Positions 1 to 8,998 of a DNA stretch of 64,000 nucleotides are shown in pieces (position 1 is the stretch's first letter; each line of letters opens with the position of its first letter). Where the stretch lies: assembly GCF_023618015.1 (NCBI RefSeq), contig NZ_JAJKBJ010000007.1:62001-126000 (forward strand). The letters run 5' to 3'. This DNA comes from Legionella maioricensis. Lineage in GTDB: Bacteria > Pseudomonadota > Gammaproteobacteria > Legionellales > Legionellaceae. Under the pieces are notes generated by a model. That model did not search any database and was not told where the DNA came from. It saw nothing but the letters and a program-made list of their open reading frames with translations. The position numbers and the translations under genes were made by a program.

Positions 1-905
1 CGCTCAATCATTGCCTTCATACTGCGCAAAGATTCAATAACACTAAAATCAACATAGCGCCTGTAGACAAAAGGAGTAATCAATCGTTCAAACCAGGGAG
101 GCGTATCCTCCACAGCTTCAGCAATTACCCGTGCTTTGACCATAGCATAACGTTCCCAATCACGTCCTTGTTCCTGATAATACGTTTCCATAGCAGCTAA
201 ACTGGAAACCAGCGGACCACTGTCTCCATTGGGTCGCAGTCTTAAATCAACTCTGAATACAAATCCATCTGCGGTCACTGTTTGTAATACCTGCACTAAT
301 TGTTGCACTACCTTGCTATAATATTGCTGATTGCTAATCTCTTCTTCACCATCAGTATTCCCTGCCATACTAAAAGCAAAAATCAAATCGATATCTGAAG
401 AATAATTTAGTTCCCTTCCTCCAAGTTTTCCCATGCCAAGGATAAACAATGGTACCTCTTGCCCCCTCTCGTCTTTGGGCAGACCATAGCGAACAGACAC
501 AGACCGACGACAATAGTTCAACGCATGTAAGATAATTGCATCAGCACAATCAGACCAGGAAGTCATGATCTCTTCAGTACTTGCCAGCCCCGCTAGCTCA
601 AGAAGTAATAAGCGTAAAAAATGGGTATGGCGAAAATGACGTAATTCACGTAAATAAAGTGCCTGCGGTAGATCTGTGTTTAAATTGTTTATAGACCTAA
701 AATAATCTTCTCTTTCCAATAAGGAACTGCACGTATCTTTTGCTAATAAGGAAGTTAACAAGGCAATTTGTCTGCACGCATAATCACTAATAAGAATCAG
801 TTTTTCAACGCTGTCTTTCAAGGGATGATTTAAATGAGACAAGTGCTTTTCAATAAACCAGGATTTTGAAGATAAAACCTCTGGTATTACTCTCTTTTGG
901 GGCAT
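1..905 (-). CDS. glnE: Glutamine synthetase adenylyltransferase/deadenylase, N-terminal part (cut by window edge)
   Basis: The minus strand from an ATG at 903-905 stays open to the left window edge, giving about 301 N-terminal residues. The segment contains GMGKLGGRELNYSSDIDL, the metal-binding nucleotidyltransferase signature of GlnE, followed by the DLRLRPNGDSGPL stretch and the start of the helical linker. GlnE adds and removes AMP on glutamine synthetase in response to PII signalling (family knowledge). The rest lies outside the window, so integrity cannot be judged. No other gene is close enough upstream to suggest an operon. Confidence 0.93.
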   Translation of the reverse strand, partial: MPQKRVIPEVLSSKSWFIEKHLSHLNHPLKDSVEKLILISDYACRQIALLTSLLAKDTCSSLLEREDYFRSINNLNTDLPQALYLRELRHFRHTHFLRLLLLELAGLASTEEIMTSWSDCADAIILHALNYCRRSVSVRYGLPKDERGQEVPLFILGMGKLGGRELNYSSDIDLIFAFSMAGNTDGEEEISNQQYYSKVVQQLVQVLQTVTADGFVFRVDLRLRPNGDSGPLVSSLAAMETYYQEQGRDWERYAMVKARVIAEAVEDTPPWFERLITPFVYRRYVDFSVIESLRSMKAMIE

Positions 906-937
906 AAATAATTCTGTTCGTGAATCTGGAAGCTTAA

Positions 938-1180
938 AGACTACCTCATGCTAGAGATAAATTACAATCAACCGGCTACTCTATTTATAATAACGTCATC
1001 TCATTTACTATAACGCAAGACAATATACAAATTTGTTTACTAACCAATGGTATAAACATTACCAATACCCATAACAATATTATAGGCGCAGCAGGTGTCA
1101 GCGGTGATACCTCAGATAACGATGAACATTCTGCCATTATTGGCATTCAAGCAATCGGGTTAAAAGCCAAGGTCGACTAG
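938..1180 (+). pseudogene. Relic of a GlcG/HbpS-type (DUF336) protein, C-terminal part
   Basis: A frame without a convincing start runs from just after a stop at 935-937 to TAG at 1178-1180. Its end, with IIGAAGVSGDTSDNDE and a short tail, matches the conserved C-terminal motif of the GlcG/HbpS family (small haem- or cobalamin-associated proteins). The upstream 40 codons are only loosely family-like and no start codon with a ribosome site is visible, so this looks like a 5'-deleted gene. It fills most of the 317-base gap between glnE and the DUF2270 gene; nothing else is evident in that gap. Confidence 0.55.
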
Positions 1181-1222
1181 CAAAGATTGTAGAGCACGGC
1201 TGTGCCTTACTCCCCTTAGTCA

Positions 1223-1945
1223 TCAGACATGAACATCGCCATAGGACAGTTCGCTGGTATATTTTGGTGAACGCAGGCAAGCGTAGGCGATCCATCCATA
1301 GAATAGAGCGACACATGCCAAAACAGCCCAGCCTGAAATCGGACCCAATGCAGCATTTCTCACGATCTGCCCGAAGGAAATTGCCATTTCCTGATGAGCA
1401 CCGGTGATCTGCAGCTTGGGGGAAGAGATCTTCAGAGTCCACGCCATCAACAATATGAGAAACATCCACACATAGTTTCTGCGCAGCCGTCGAGACATTG
1501 CAGCGCCGAAGCTCATCTGGAAGTGTGGTTCGCGCAGGTCTTGGCCCAAAATTCGTGCCCAACTCCCATCCATTACTCTGCTCGCCAAGAACATAGGGGC
1601 GAAATAGTTCCGCTCAAGCAGGCGCACTCGTCCTCGGTAGACATCAAAGAATCGATATCGCCTCGACTCGATGAGGAGAAGCAGCAGAACAAGGATCATC
1701 GCGAATAGAAGTAACCCGTGATGCGCCAATGGTGTCGATAGGGAAAGTGAGAGCATTGCGGCCACAGCAGTAATTGCCCAGTTACTCGTTCTATCGATCC
1801 GATCCCGCCATCCGGCCATCCGACCAATCTCGGCGCGATGATAATGTGCCAGCACGGTGATGAATTCAGATGATGTTGTCGGAAGTGGGGGGAGCTCAAA
1901 ACCAGCTGTAAGCTTTTCGCCCAATTGTTGATTTTCGTGTTCCAC
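1223..1945 (-). CDS. DUF2270 predicted integral membrane protein
   Basis: 240 residues from a GTG start at 1945. The N-terminal part (HYHRAEIGRMAGWRDRIDRTSNWAI in pieces) followed by two adjacent membrane helices (about residues 55-95) and two further C-terminal helices (about 160-180 and 205-225) is the DUF2270 pattern; the function is unknown. The base composition is clearly more GC-rich than the surrounding DNA, and the gene sits between a relic and an unrelated SDR, which suggests acquisition from another source. The start is uncertain: no strong Shine-Dalgarno is seen, and a GTG is used. A perfect 20-bp palindrome lies 33 bases upstream. Confidence 0.75.
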   Translation of the reverse strand: MEHENQQLGEKLTAGFELPPLPTTSSEFITVLAHYHRAEIGRMAGWRDRIDRTSNWAITAVAAMLSLSLSTPLAHHGLLLFAMILVLLLLLIESRRYRFFDVYRGRVRLLERNYFAPMFLASRVMDGSWARILGQDLREPHFQMSFGAAMSRRLRRNYVWMFLILLMAWTLKISSPKLQITGAHQEMAISFGQIVRNAALGPISGWAVLACVALFYGWIAYACLRSPKYTSELSYGDVHV

Positions 1946-1978
1946 TCGCTAGATCCCAAAGACGAAGGACAGAATTTA

Positions 1979-1998
1979 AAGCATACCATGGTATGCTT
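1979..1998. promoter_or_regulatory. Perfect 20-bp palindrome upstream of the DUF2270 gene
   Basis: The 20 bases centred on CCATGG are identical to their own reverse complement (half-site AAGCATACCA). The position, 33 bases upstream of the DUF2270 start and 131 bases from the divergent SDR, fits an operator for a dimeric regulator. With no loop it is less likely to be a transcript hairpin. The binding factor is unknown. Confidence 0.4.
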
Positions 1999-2129
1999 CA
2001 GGACAAAAGTAATGGAATTAACTTATAATATAGGCTGCTAGCCTACTGCATTAAATTGAAGATTTAAACTGAAAGAATATAGCTCACTTTTTAATTGATG
2101 CAAAGAGATTAAGTATCAGGGAGATTCAT

Positions 2130-2810
2130 ATGAAAACAGCACTTATTACAGGAGCCAATAGAGGGATAGGTCTGGAATTTGTCCGTCAACTCAAAGATAA
2201 AGGATATCATATTATTGGATGCTACCGTAATATCACCAAAGCAAAGGAACTCAAAAAATTAGCCGATGAGCTTATCCAATTAGATGTGACTCACGATGAA
2301 GATATCGCTTCTTTGAAGAAAAAACTAAATGACAGACCTATTGATTTGCTGGTTAATAATGCGGGTATTAGTGGCGAGCAAGGCGTAACAACAGGTAATA
2401 TTAATAGAGATAACTTCCTTGACGTGTTAAACGTAAATTGCGTTAGCGTTGTTAAACTATGTGATGCATTACTGCCTAATCTTCAGGCAAGCAGGGATAA
2501 AAATATTATCGTTATCAGTTCACAAATGGGGAGTATTTCTGATAATGCCCGAGGGAGATCTTATGCATATCGTGCCAGTAAAGCAGCGCTTAATTGTACC
2601 ATGCGCAGTTTTGCTATAGATGTGAAAGACAAAGGAATTCATGTCATGCTAATGCACCCAGGATGGGTAAAAACAGACATGGGTGGACCTGATGCATTGG
2701 TAGATGTTCAAACCAGTGTTGCCGGTATGCTTGAGCAAGCTGAAAAAGAATTATTCAATAGCCATGCGGAGAAATTACATCGTTTTGATGGTGGTGTGAT
2801 AGCTTGGTAG
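2130..2810 (+). CDS. Short-chain dehydrogenase/reductase (CsgA-like SDR)
   Basis: 226 residues with the classical SDR layout: cofactor loop TGANRGIG at 7-14, NNAG at 76-79, catalytic Ser near 130 and YxxxK at Tyr147/Lys151. The C-terminal PGWVKTDMGG stretch is typical of the C-factor/sniffer-like SDR subgroup. A GGGAG ribosome site precedes the ATG. An NAD(P)-dependent oxidoreductase acting on a small carbonyl substrate is expected, but the substrate cannot be inferred. The gene stands alone, with no operon partners. Confidence 0.88.
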   Translation: MKTALITGANRGIGLEFVRQLKDKGYHIIGCYRNITKAKELKKLADELIQLDVTHDEDIASLKKKLNDRPIDLLVNNAGISGEQGVTTGNINRDNFLDVLNVNCVSVVKLCDALLPNLQASRDKNIIVISSQMGSISDNARGRSYAYRASKAALNCTMRSFAIDVKDKGIHVMLMHPGWVKTDMGGPDALVDVQTSVAGMLEQAEKELFNSHAEKLHRFDGGVIAW

Positions 2811-2974
2811 CGAGCGGATGCATCATGACGGGCTTTTTAATTGGTGACATTTAGGGTATATGGTTCTTCTTTAATAAAGAAGTTGTGGTAATGGCCGCAG
2901 GCTACTTTACTTTATTCCATATGGGTACTCTATTGAGTGTTTTTACCTTCTAATTCGTCTTGGATAATCATTTT

Positions 2975-3553
2975 ATGACTCAATTTAAATTTCTAAAAAT
3001 AAAAAATTTTGAATATCAATTAAAAACATACAACCAGGTAGCGTCGTCAATTCAAAAAGACGTTTCTCATTTAGAGTCCAAGAAAAATATTAATATACTC
3101 ACTGCAGATGAAGCTCGTGATCTGGAGTTTTACACGCGAAGTTTAGCTATTTTGATTGAATCTACTTTCCTGCAACTTTATGCCGAACTGGAAGAGGCCT
3201 TGTATGATGAGTGTGAAAAGCAATCAATTAAGAAAAATGCAAGTATTTCCCGATTTGAAACGGCACTACAGAAACAAGGAAATAATATTGATAATGAGCA
3301 TTGGAACACTTTACTGCACATTTCTAAAATTCGTAATTGTCTCTTACACGGCAATGGAAGATTAGATGGTGATCGATATGGTATGGATACAACAGATACA
3401 ATAAATTCTCTTAACTCAGATGCCAGCACCGCCCTGATCGAAATAATCAATTTACAAGGCCATAGAGAGGGTATTTCTAAAATTAAACTCAATGAAAAAT
3501 TTCTCAACTATTGTTTTATTAAAATAAAAAACTTTATTGGTTCACAAGAATAA
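2975..3553 (+). CDS. HEPN-like alpha-helical protein (possible nucleic-acid stress factor)
   Basis: 192 residues from ATG 2975 (an in-frame TTG at 2960 is less likely). The protein is helical and contains RNCLLHG, with Arg120, Asn121 and His125 forming the RNxxxH signature of HEPN domains, many of which are ribonucleases in defence or toxin-antitoxin systems. The long helix with EEALYDE before it fits the four-helix HEPN fold. No MNT nucleotidyltransferase or other antitoxin gene is adjacent; the upstream gene is an SDR and downstream is a gene relic. Function is therefore inferred only from the motif. Confidence 0.6.
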   Translation: MTQFKFLKIKNFEYQLKTYNQVASSIQKDVSHLESKKNINILTADEARDLEFYTRSLAILIESTFLQLYAELEEALYDECEKQSIKKNASISRFETALQKQGNNIDNEHWNTLLHISKIRNCLLHGNGRLDGDRYGMDTTDTINSLNSDASTALIEIINLQGHREGISKIKLNEKFLNYCFIKIKNFIGSQE

Positions 3554-3581
3554 AAACTTTCTAGCGTGAGTAAGTCACATA

Positions 3582-3704
3582 GGATGCCTTGTGGCCTTAG
3601 AGGAAGTGAGGACAACAATAGACATGCCTGCGTTTAGAGAGCGCCTGCATACCCCGCTTCAAAATCCGGAAAATGATCTGGACTTACAGGGAATGAAGAT
3701 TTAG
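3582..3704 (+). pseudogene. C-terminal relic of the same family as the broken gene at 43.3-44.2 kb
   Basis: The frame ending at TAG 3702-3704 reads EEVRTTIDMPAFRERLHTP then a short acidic tail. It aligns with the end of the gene at 44238 (KARTEIDLPKLIERLHTP and tail). The similarity continues past the stop: both share AATCCTG-C/T-CGCAAAGC just downstream. This is therefore the 3' end of a deleted paralogue rather than chance. Nothing upstream of about 3580 is recognisable as the same gene. Confidence 0.65.
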
Positions 3705-3761
3705 CACTAAGCAGAATCCTGCCGCAAAGCACTGCATGCAGAAAAAGATGCTAAAAACTAA

Positions 3762-3840
3762 CCGTCGTAGCGAGCATAGCGAAGCAATTGTACGATTTTC
3801 AAACAAAACTCAGCTTGCTTCGCTATGCTCGCAACGACGG
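3762..3840. repeat. Long inverted repeat (REP-like element)
   Basis: A 25-base arm at 3762-3786 (beginning CCGTCGTAGCGAGCATAGCG) pairs with 3816-3840, with one mismatch and a 29-base loop. The GC-rich arms with a CGAGCATAGCGAAGCA core are typical of dispersed bacterial repeats and could also act as a transcript stop between the relic and the ankyrin gene. No transposase is present. Confidence 0.75.
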
Positions 3841-3950
3841 GGTTTGTTCCTTAACCTGATGGCTACAGGCAAGGCCAGAAACCTACGATTACTCTTTAGA
3901 CACCAGGAAAAATTTCAGCAACTTATAATGATAGACCGTTGCAACGCTTC

Positions 3951-6900
3951 TCAGTTGCACACGCTGCTGATGCTTCTCATCTGCATACTCAGCTGATGCT
4001 TGGCCACTTCCTCCCGACACTCTTCTATGCCCTCTCTATATCCGAAGCCTCTAAGTTCCGCGGCTGTTTGGTGGCGGTTATTGACAATAGTGCTATCCAC
4101 ACGTTCATCTTGTAGTAAACGCTTAACACAGGCCAGATGACCACGTTCCACAGCATCATGCAGAGCGGTGTATCCAATATTATCCTGCTGGTTAGGATCC
4201 AGTTTAGGATCAGCAAGGAACAGTTCAAGAGCAGCAACATTCCCAATCGATGTGGCCATGAACAGAATGGGCTCCGATGATGCCATCAGCGCATTGATAT
4301 CAATACCTGGTGTTTTCAGGAGCATTCGGACAATTTCTAATGTTTCTTCATACTTATCCTTTTCGCACCGCGCCAGATTTTGGATGGCCTCGGTCAAAGG
4401 GGCAGTACAATAGAGATTACTGTATTTGACTACTTTAATATCGTGATAGGCAAGTAAACACCCGCGAATAGCACGTACATCGTGATTACGAATAGCTAGA
4501 ATTAGATAATCTACATCTTCTTCAATGATACCGGGCTTGCTGTTTTTGAATTTATCAAAATATTCCCGATCGGCCTTTCGCTCCGCTCTCTTAAGTTCAA
4601 TGATCTGCTTTACATCCTCGTCTTTGGTCATACTGACAACAGAGTCCCCTCGATAAGACGGATTGAATAACGTACCTGGATATTGAATCAATAACTTGGC
4701 AGTCTCATTGTGTTTATGTTTCAAAGCTAATTGTAATGGAGTAACTCCATTCACATCACTTGCTGCTGGATTAACACCACCATAGTAAACCAGAGCATGA
4801 AGATTTTCATTATGGCCGCTGCTTGCTGCAGCATGAGCGGCAGTGCTGTAGTCATGCGTAGGTTTTGTTACGGTTTCCGGATGATACTCCATGAGTTTCT
4901 GTAGAATTTTGGAATCCTTACTGGCAGCAGCGTACGCGCTGTATTCGCTGGGTTTAACGCCATGCCTGAGTAAAGCACTTACCAAATCAACCCTATTTGC
5001 GTTAATGGCACAGTCTAAGGCGTTACCATCGTCTGTTCTGGCTGTACTCGCCCCACTCTTGACTAATAGATCGATCATTTCAACTGATTTTACCAAACAC
5101 AGTGGCTCTTTAGAGAACCAATTGGTTTGATTTACGGCTTGCGGAAACATCTGAATAAGAGAAGAAGCGAGTACCAAATTATTACTAATCACCGCAAAGT
5201 GCAATAAATGATAACCCTGAAATGTTTGCTTCTCTAAAGACCAGGATTTTAACTCCTCTAAATCCTCAGCGGTCACTTTATCATAGAGAAAGCGTTGGAA
5301 TATTTGCAGGCGACTATTCAGATCAGGATTGAGAACCACTCCAAGAGACTGCAGTTGCTTGTCGAATTGTTCTATATTCCCCCCCGTGCTTCTCAGTCTC
5401 CATTGTTGCAACATGAATTCCACCTGCATAATCTCCTGGCTCGCTTCAGAGGTAAAATGATTTTTTAATAGTTCACCGGCTAACTCCAGCCTTTCCTCAG
5501 GCACTAATTTTTGAATAATTAAACGCATTAATAAGTGTGGCAGGGCTGGATTATTGGAATAGAGTGACAGGTATTCTTCTAAATAAAATTGCTCAAAAAA
5601 TTTTATGGTATCTGCAAATAATGCATCCGCAATAGATTCGGGTAAAAACAACCGATATTTTACTTTCAAAGCGATGAGCTTGCTTTCAAGACTGCAATTG
5701 CCAACAGTTTGAAATTTTCCAGGAATAATATTTTCAAATGTCAAACCAAGAAGGTCATGCAAATCACGTTGAATGTAGCTTTTATTGGATTCTTCTGCAC
5801 TATCCGCGTAGAGCTTGGCAAACACCTCTTCGGTTAAATTCCCAACTTTAGACATGTTGTAATGCTCTGTAGTGGCATCAGTACTGCACCCCCCGCCATT
5901 ATTACGATACAAGCTCTCTTCCTTGACGATGAGATCTATCCCATGCTCAGGCCAACCAGTGAATACTTCGACGCCTGAAGTTTTGCTGTCGGCTATCATA
6001 GAGGACAAAAAATTATTCCCAGATGACTTTATCGATGAATAATAACTACCCCATGGCTGAGACAGAAAATAATAACGCATCGCCTTTATTGTCATGTTTC
6101 TTACTTGTCTGACTGCATCTAAATGTTCAGCATGTGCTCCACTTTTCTCACAATGTGAGACATAAGCATTCATTAAATGCGTCAAAAATGGAGCGGTACT
6201 GGAGGAAGAGCTCCCTGTTAACGTGAGAAGGCTATTATTAACAGGAATTGATCCGCTTAATGAAAACAAATGACCAAACATTTTGGAATCTTTCTCGATG
6301 CCAGTAGTTGTTTTACTGCGAAGATAATGTTCTTCATAAGCGAGTACGGACTCATCGAAACAATCCAGCTGAAGGCCTAATTCACAAGCTTCGCCTATCG
6401 CGCGTAACTGCTCATCGCTGCCTTCTTTAGTTAAATTCTTCACATGCCCTATAACAGCATTGAGATCAAACTGGGGTTTAAGTTTTCTAAAGTTGTTGTA
6501 GATCTCATCTCTCCAAACAGAAGAACTACAAACAGCAGTATGGGCTATGCAATACTCAACATCTATACCAACGTCTGCCTCAATGATTGCTTGAACTAAG
6601 GATTCTATTGCCTCCCTGGATACCAAATTTTGACTAAAATCATTAAAGCAATCTGATATGATACTTTTAAGAAATTTCGTACTGTCTTTTTGATTTTTGC
6701 ATAATTCAAGAAGAGTTCTGAATTCCAATCTAACGGTGTAATCATCCCTTCTAAGTAATCCACCCAATATTGTCTTGCCACTTGAATCTTTTTCAAAGAG
6801 GGAGGCCGGGTGAAGTTTAACAACATTTAGCAGCAGTGTGGTATTTGTATACTCGGATCTGTTCGCTTTATTCTCGGCAATTAAATCAAATACAGACTTA

Positions 6901-7682
6901 CCTTCTTTATTTTTATGCGTCACATCAATACCTTTCTTGATAAGAAGTGCCGCAATGTCTTCTGCTTGATATTTGCAAGAAATAATCGCAAGTTGCAGAT
7001 AATTATTTTCATCTTTATCTAAGGTATCGATTTCACATTGTTCATGATTGATTAATGAGCGAATCAATTGCATGTCTTGGTAGCGAGTTTCAGATAAGCT
7101 CTGAGCCAGGGCTGTTTGTCCATTATTATTTTTGAGGTTGGGATTCGTCTTAGGATGCTCAACCACCTCATAAATATGCTCTCTAAACTGGTATGAAGTT
7201 TCCGAGAACATATGTAACAGTATGGAATTATGTTTAGAGGTTTTCTGATTAGGGTCAAACTCTTTATGCCTTATGAAAGCGGTAAATGTATCCCTTAAGT
7301 TGTAACCACTCGAATGGTAGATACCTTCGAAAAATGTTTGGCCTGTTGCAGACGTTTGATTAATATTAAAGTCTTTGTTCTCAAGTAACAGATCGAAGGT
7401 TTTATCGACTTCATACGAGGCGGCATGTTTTAAATAGTCGCATAGAAAATTATTGCCTTGCTTATTGACAGCATTGGCATTTGCCCCGGCCTCCATCAAT
7501 ATTTTAAGATACATGGAAAAATCACCATTTTTGGCGTGATTTGAATTAGCCAATACATGTAGAACTGAATCACCTTCATCAGTGACATCAGTGACCGCAA
7601 AATTTACTTGACTGAGTTTGGTTAAAATTTCATCCGGACGGCTAACATTATTGAGGACTTCTAACAAATGGGAATTTTTCAT
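3951..7682 (-). CDS. Large ankyrin-repeat protein with central protease-like segment, Dot/Icm effector candidate
   Basis: 1,243 residues. Ankyrin-type repeats occupy roughly residues 30-300 and again about 800-1230 (for example GYTALHDAVERGHLACVKRLL near the end). Between them lies a non-ankyrin region with GWPEHG (His near 579), RNNGGGCS (about 594-601) and QTVGNCS (Cys near 663). From memory, similar GWxxH and VGNC motifs occur in a cysteine-protease-like domain of Legionella ankyrin effectors such as AnkH/LegA3, so a protease-like activity is possible but unproven. There is no signal peptide. A PmrA-type promoter lies directly upstream (7711-7743), supporting secretion by Dot/Icm. The gene is convergent with a relic region downstream. 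Confidence 0.85.
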   Translation of the reverse strand: MKNSHLLEVLNNVSRPDEILTKLSQVNFAVTDVTDEGDSVLHVLANSNHAKNGDFSMYLKILMEAGANANAVNKQGNNFLCDYLKHAASYEVDKTFDLLLENKDFNINQTSATGQTFFEGIYHSSGYNLRDTFTAFIRHKEFDPNQKTSKHNSILLHMFSETSYQFREHIYEVVEHPKTNPNLKNNNGQTALAQSLSETRYQDMQLIRSLINHEQCEIDTLDKDENNYLQLAIISCKYQAEDIAALLIKKGIDVTHKNKEGKSVFDLIAENKANRSEYTNTTLLLNVVKLHPASLFEKDSSGKTILGGLLRRDDYTVRLEFRTLLELCKNQKDSTKFLKSIISDCFNDFSQNLVSREAIESLVQAIIEADVGIDVEYCIAHTAVCSSSVWRDEIYNNFRKLKPQFDLNAVIGHVKNLTKEGSDEQLRAIGEACELGLQLDCFDESVLAYEEHYLRSKTTTGIEKDSKMFGHLFSLSGSIPVNNSLLTLTGSSSSSTAPFLTHLMNAYVSHCEKSGAHAEHLDAVRQVRNMTIKAMRYYFLSQPWGSYYSSIKSSGNNFLSSMIADSKTSGVEVFTGWPEHGIDLIVKEESLYRNNGGGCSTDATTEHYNMSKVGNLTEEVFAKLYADSAEESNKSYIQRDLHDLLGLTFENIIPGKFQTVGNCSLESKLIALKVKYRLFLPESIADALFADTIKFFEQFYLEEYLSLYSNNPALPHLLMRLIIQKLVPEERLELAGELLKNHFTSEASQEIMQVEFMLQQWRLRSTGGNIEQFDKQLQSLGVVLNPDLNSRLQIFQRFLYDKVTAEDLEELKSWSLEKQTFQGYHLLHFAVISNNLVLASSLIQMFPQAVNQTNWFSKEPLCLVKSVEMIDLLVKSGASTARTDDGNALDCAINANRVDLVSALLRHGVKPSEYSAYAAASKDSKILQKLMEYHPETVTKPTHDYSTAAHAAASSGHNENLHALVYYGGVNPAASDVNGVTPLQLALKHKHNETAKLLIQYPGTLFNPSYRGDSVVSMTKDEDVKQIIELKRAERKADREYFDKFKNSKPGIIEEDVDYLILAIRNHDVRAIRGCLLAYHDIKVVKYSNLYCTAPLTEAIQNLARCEKDKYEETLEIVRMLLKTPGIDINALMASSEPILFMATSIGNVAALELFLADPKLDPNQQDNIGYTALHDAVERGHLACVKRLLQDERVDSTIVNNRHQTAAELRGFGYREGIEECREEVAKHQLSMQMRSISSVCN

Positions 7683-7710
7683 ATCATCTGCTCATCAGTT
7701 TTTTGCACGT

Positions 7711-7743
7711 ATTATGCCAGAGGAACATTAATAAAATATTAAG
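7711..7743 (-). promoter_or_regulatory. PmrA-type box and -10 of the ankyrin gene
   Basis: On the minus strand CTTAATATT (7743-7735) is followed after two bases by ATTAATGTT (7732-7724), then CATAAT (7716-7711) as a -10. The second half-site starts 16 bases before the -10, the same geometry as the other PmrA-type sites in this window. The ATG at 7682 lies about 28 bases past the -10. PmrA is a known activator of icm/dot and effector genes in Legionella. Confidence 0.7.
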
Positions 7744-7912
7744 GCCGAAATGGGCTCATAGAGGGGGCGGAGGATTTATGCAACAACACCGAGCAAATCG
7801 CGACATTGTGAAAAGAACCGGTAGTCAATACCCCCTCTTCAAATTATCTTATTCATTTTGCTTATATAAGTAACACATTTGATTTATAACTATAATTTTA
7901 AACTAAAAAATG

Positions 7913-7929
7913 ATAGATTCTTAATCTAT
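7913..7929 (+). promoter_or_regulatory. Inverted repeat in the leader of the binding-protein gene
   Basis: ATAGATT, three bases, AATCTAT forms a 7-bp dyad 28 bases upstream of the ATG at 7958. It lies just after an AT-rich stretch with TATAAT-like sequence at about 7890. It could be an operator for amino-acid-responsive control, but it does not match the ArgR box spacing well. Confidence 0.3.
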
Positions 7930-7957
7930 AATCTAAATATATACTCCCAATCATTTA

Positions 7958-8713
7958 ATGAAGAATAAAATGAATTTCATTCGCCGCTTATTGATTACTT
8001 TTGTTTTTTTCATCTCCCCTCTTTATGCCCAAGGAGAACCTTTAAATGTTGGAGTAGAAAGTTTTTCCCCCCCGTTTATAATTCAAGGTACCGATCGTGA
8101 GGTTTATGGATACGATATCGATATGATGAATTCGCTTTGTAAAATTATGAATCGAACCTGCCGATTTCATATCATGCAATTTGACAAATTATTGACTGCA
8201 GTAGCAGAAAAAAAAATAGATGTCGCAGTCAGTTCAATCACTATTACTCTGGATAGATTAAAACAAGTCGACTTCAGCATGCCCTATCTATTAAGCTATT
8301 CTCGCTTTCTAACCAACCACCTCGATAATGCCAAAAAACCTTTTTCTTTAAACCTATTAAACGCTCAAAGAATTGGCATAGAAACAGGAACTATTTTTGG
8401 CGATCAAATCGGGCAGATGGGAATAATAAACCCCACGATAAAAGAATACGAAACAATGGAGCTCTTGGTAGAAGCATTAGGCAAAAATGAGGTTGATTAT
8501 ATTCTTTTAGATAACCCAACGGCAATTTACTGGGAAGCTAATGCATCAGGAGAGTTCAGCGTCATAGGCCCTACTTTTTTATATGGAAACGGTTTTGGAA
8601 TCGCTCTAAATAAAGACAACAAGACATTATTACAAGCCATAAACAGTGCCTTGTTACAATATGAAAATTCTGAGGACTATAAAATTAATTATAATAAGTA
8701 CCTTGAATTATAA
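7958..8713 (+). CDS. Periplasmic amino-acid-binding protein (SBP_bac_3 family), orphan
   Basis: 251 residues with a signal peptide (hydrophobic stretch ending in PLYAQG, cleavage near 26) and the family 3 solute-binding fold: LNVGVESFSPPF at the start of the mature protein, YGYDIDMM, the DVAVSSITIT hinge and QVDFSMPY. These features resemble arginine/glutamine ABC-transporter receptors such as ArtJ/GlnH. No permease or ATPase gene is adjacent, so it either serves a transporter encoded elsewhere or acts as a sensor. ATG 7958 and ATG 7970 are both possible starts. Confidence 0.88.
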   Translation: MKNKMNFIRRLLITFVFFISPLYAQGEPLNVGVESFSPPFIIQGTDREVYGYDIDMMNSLCKIMNRTCRFHIMQFDKLLTAVAEKKIDVAVSSITITLDRLKQVDFSMPYLLSYSRFLTNHLDNAKKPFSLNLLNAQRIGIETGTIFGDQIGQMGIINPTIKEYETMELLVEALGKNEVDYILLDNPTAIYWEANASGEFSVIGPTFLYGNGFGIALNKDNKTLLQAINSALLQYENSEDYKINYNKYLEL

Positions 8714-8731
8714 TTAATTTTCTGAAGGACT

Positions 8732-8998
8732 CTAATGCAAGGTTTGACCTTGAATAATGCAACGGCTAATCACCTGTCTGGTCACAAAATCTCCCTGACT
8801 GGCCCCGTACATTGAAGCAAAATGCTTGGCTAACATGACTACCCAACCGGACAGACAAAAATTCATTCGTTTTTCAATTTGATCCACTTCGATTTCAAAA
8901 AGACCCAACGAATCACTGTCACGTTTATTTGCATACTCCTCCATGATTATTCGAGCAGTTTGTAAATCTTTATCTTTGGTAGGCCAATTTTGATTCAT
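8732..8998 (-). CDS. Small hypothetical protein
   Basis: 88 residues. The ATG at 8998 is preferred over an upstream in-frame ATG at 9019 because GGGAGTG lies six bases before it. The protein starts MNQNWPTKDKDLQTARIIM and is mixed helical and soluble; it has no known motif I recognise. The good ribosome site and sensible composition argue that it is real. It is convergent with the binding-protein gene, with 18 bases between stops. Confidence 0.6.
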   Translation of the reverse strand: MNQNWPTKDKDLQTARIIMEEYANKRDSDSLGLFEIEVDQIEKRMNFCLSGWVVMLAKHFASMYGASQGDFVTRQVISRCIIQGQTLH

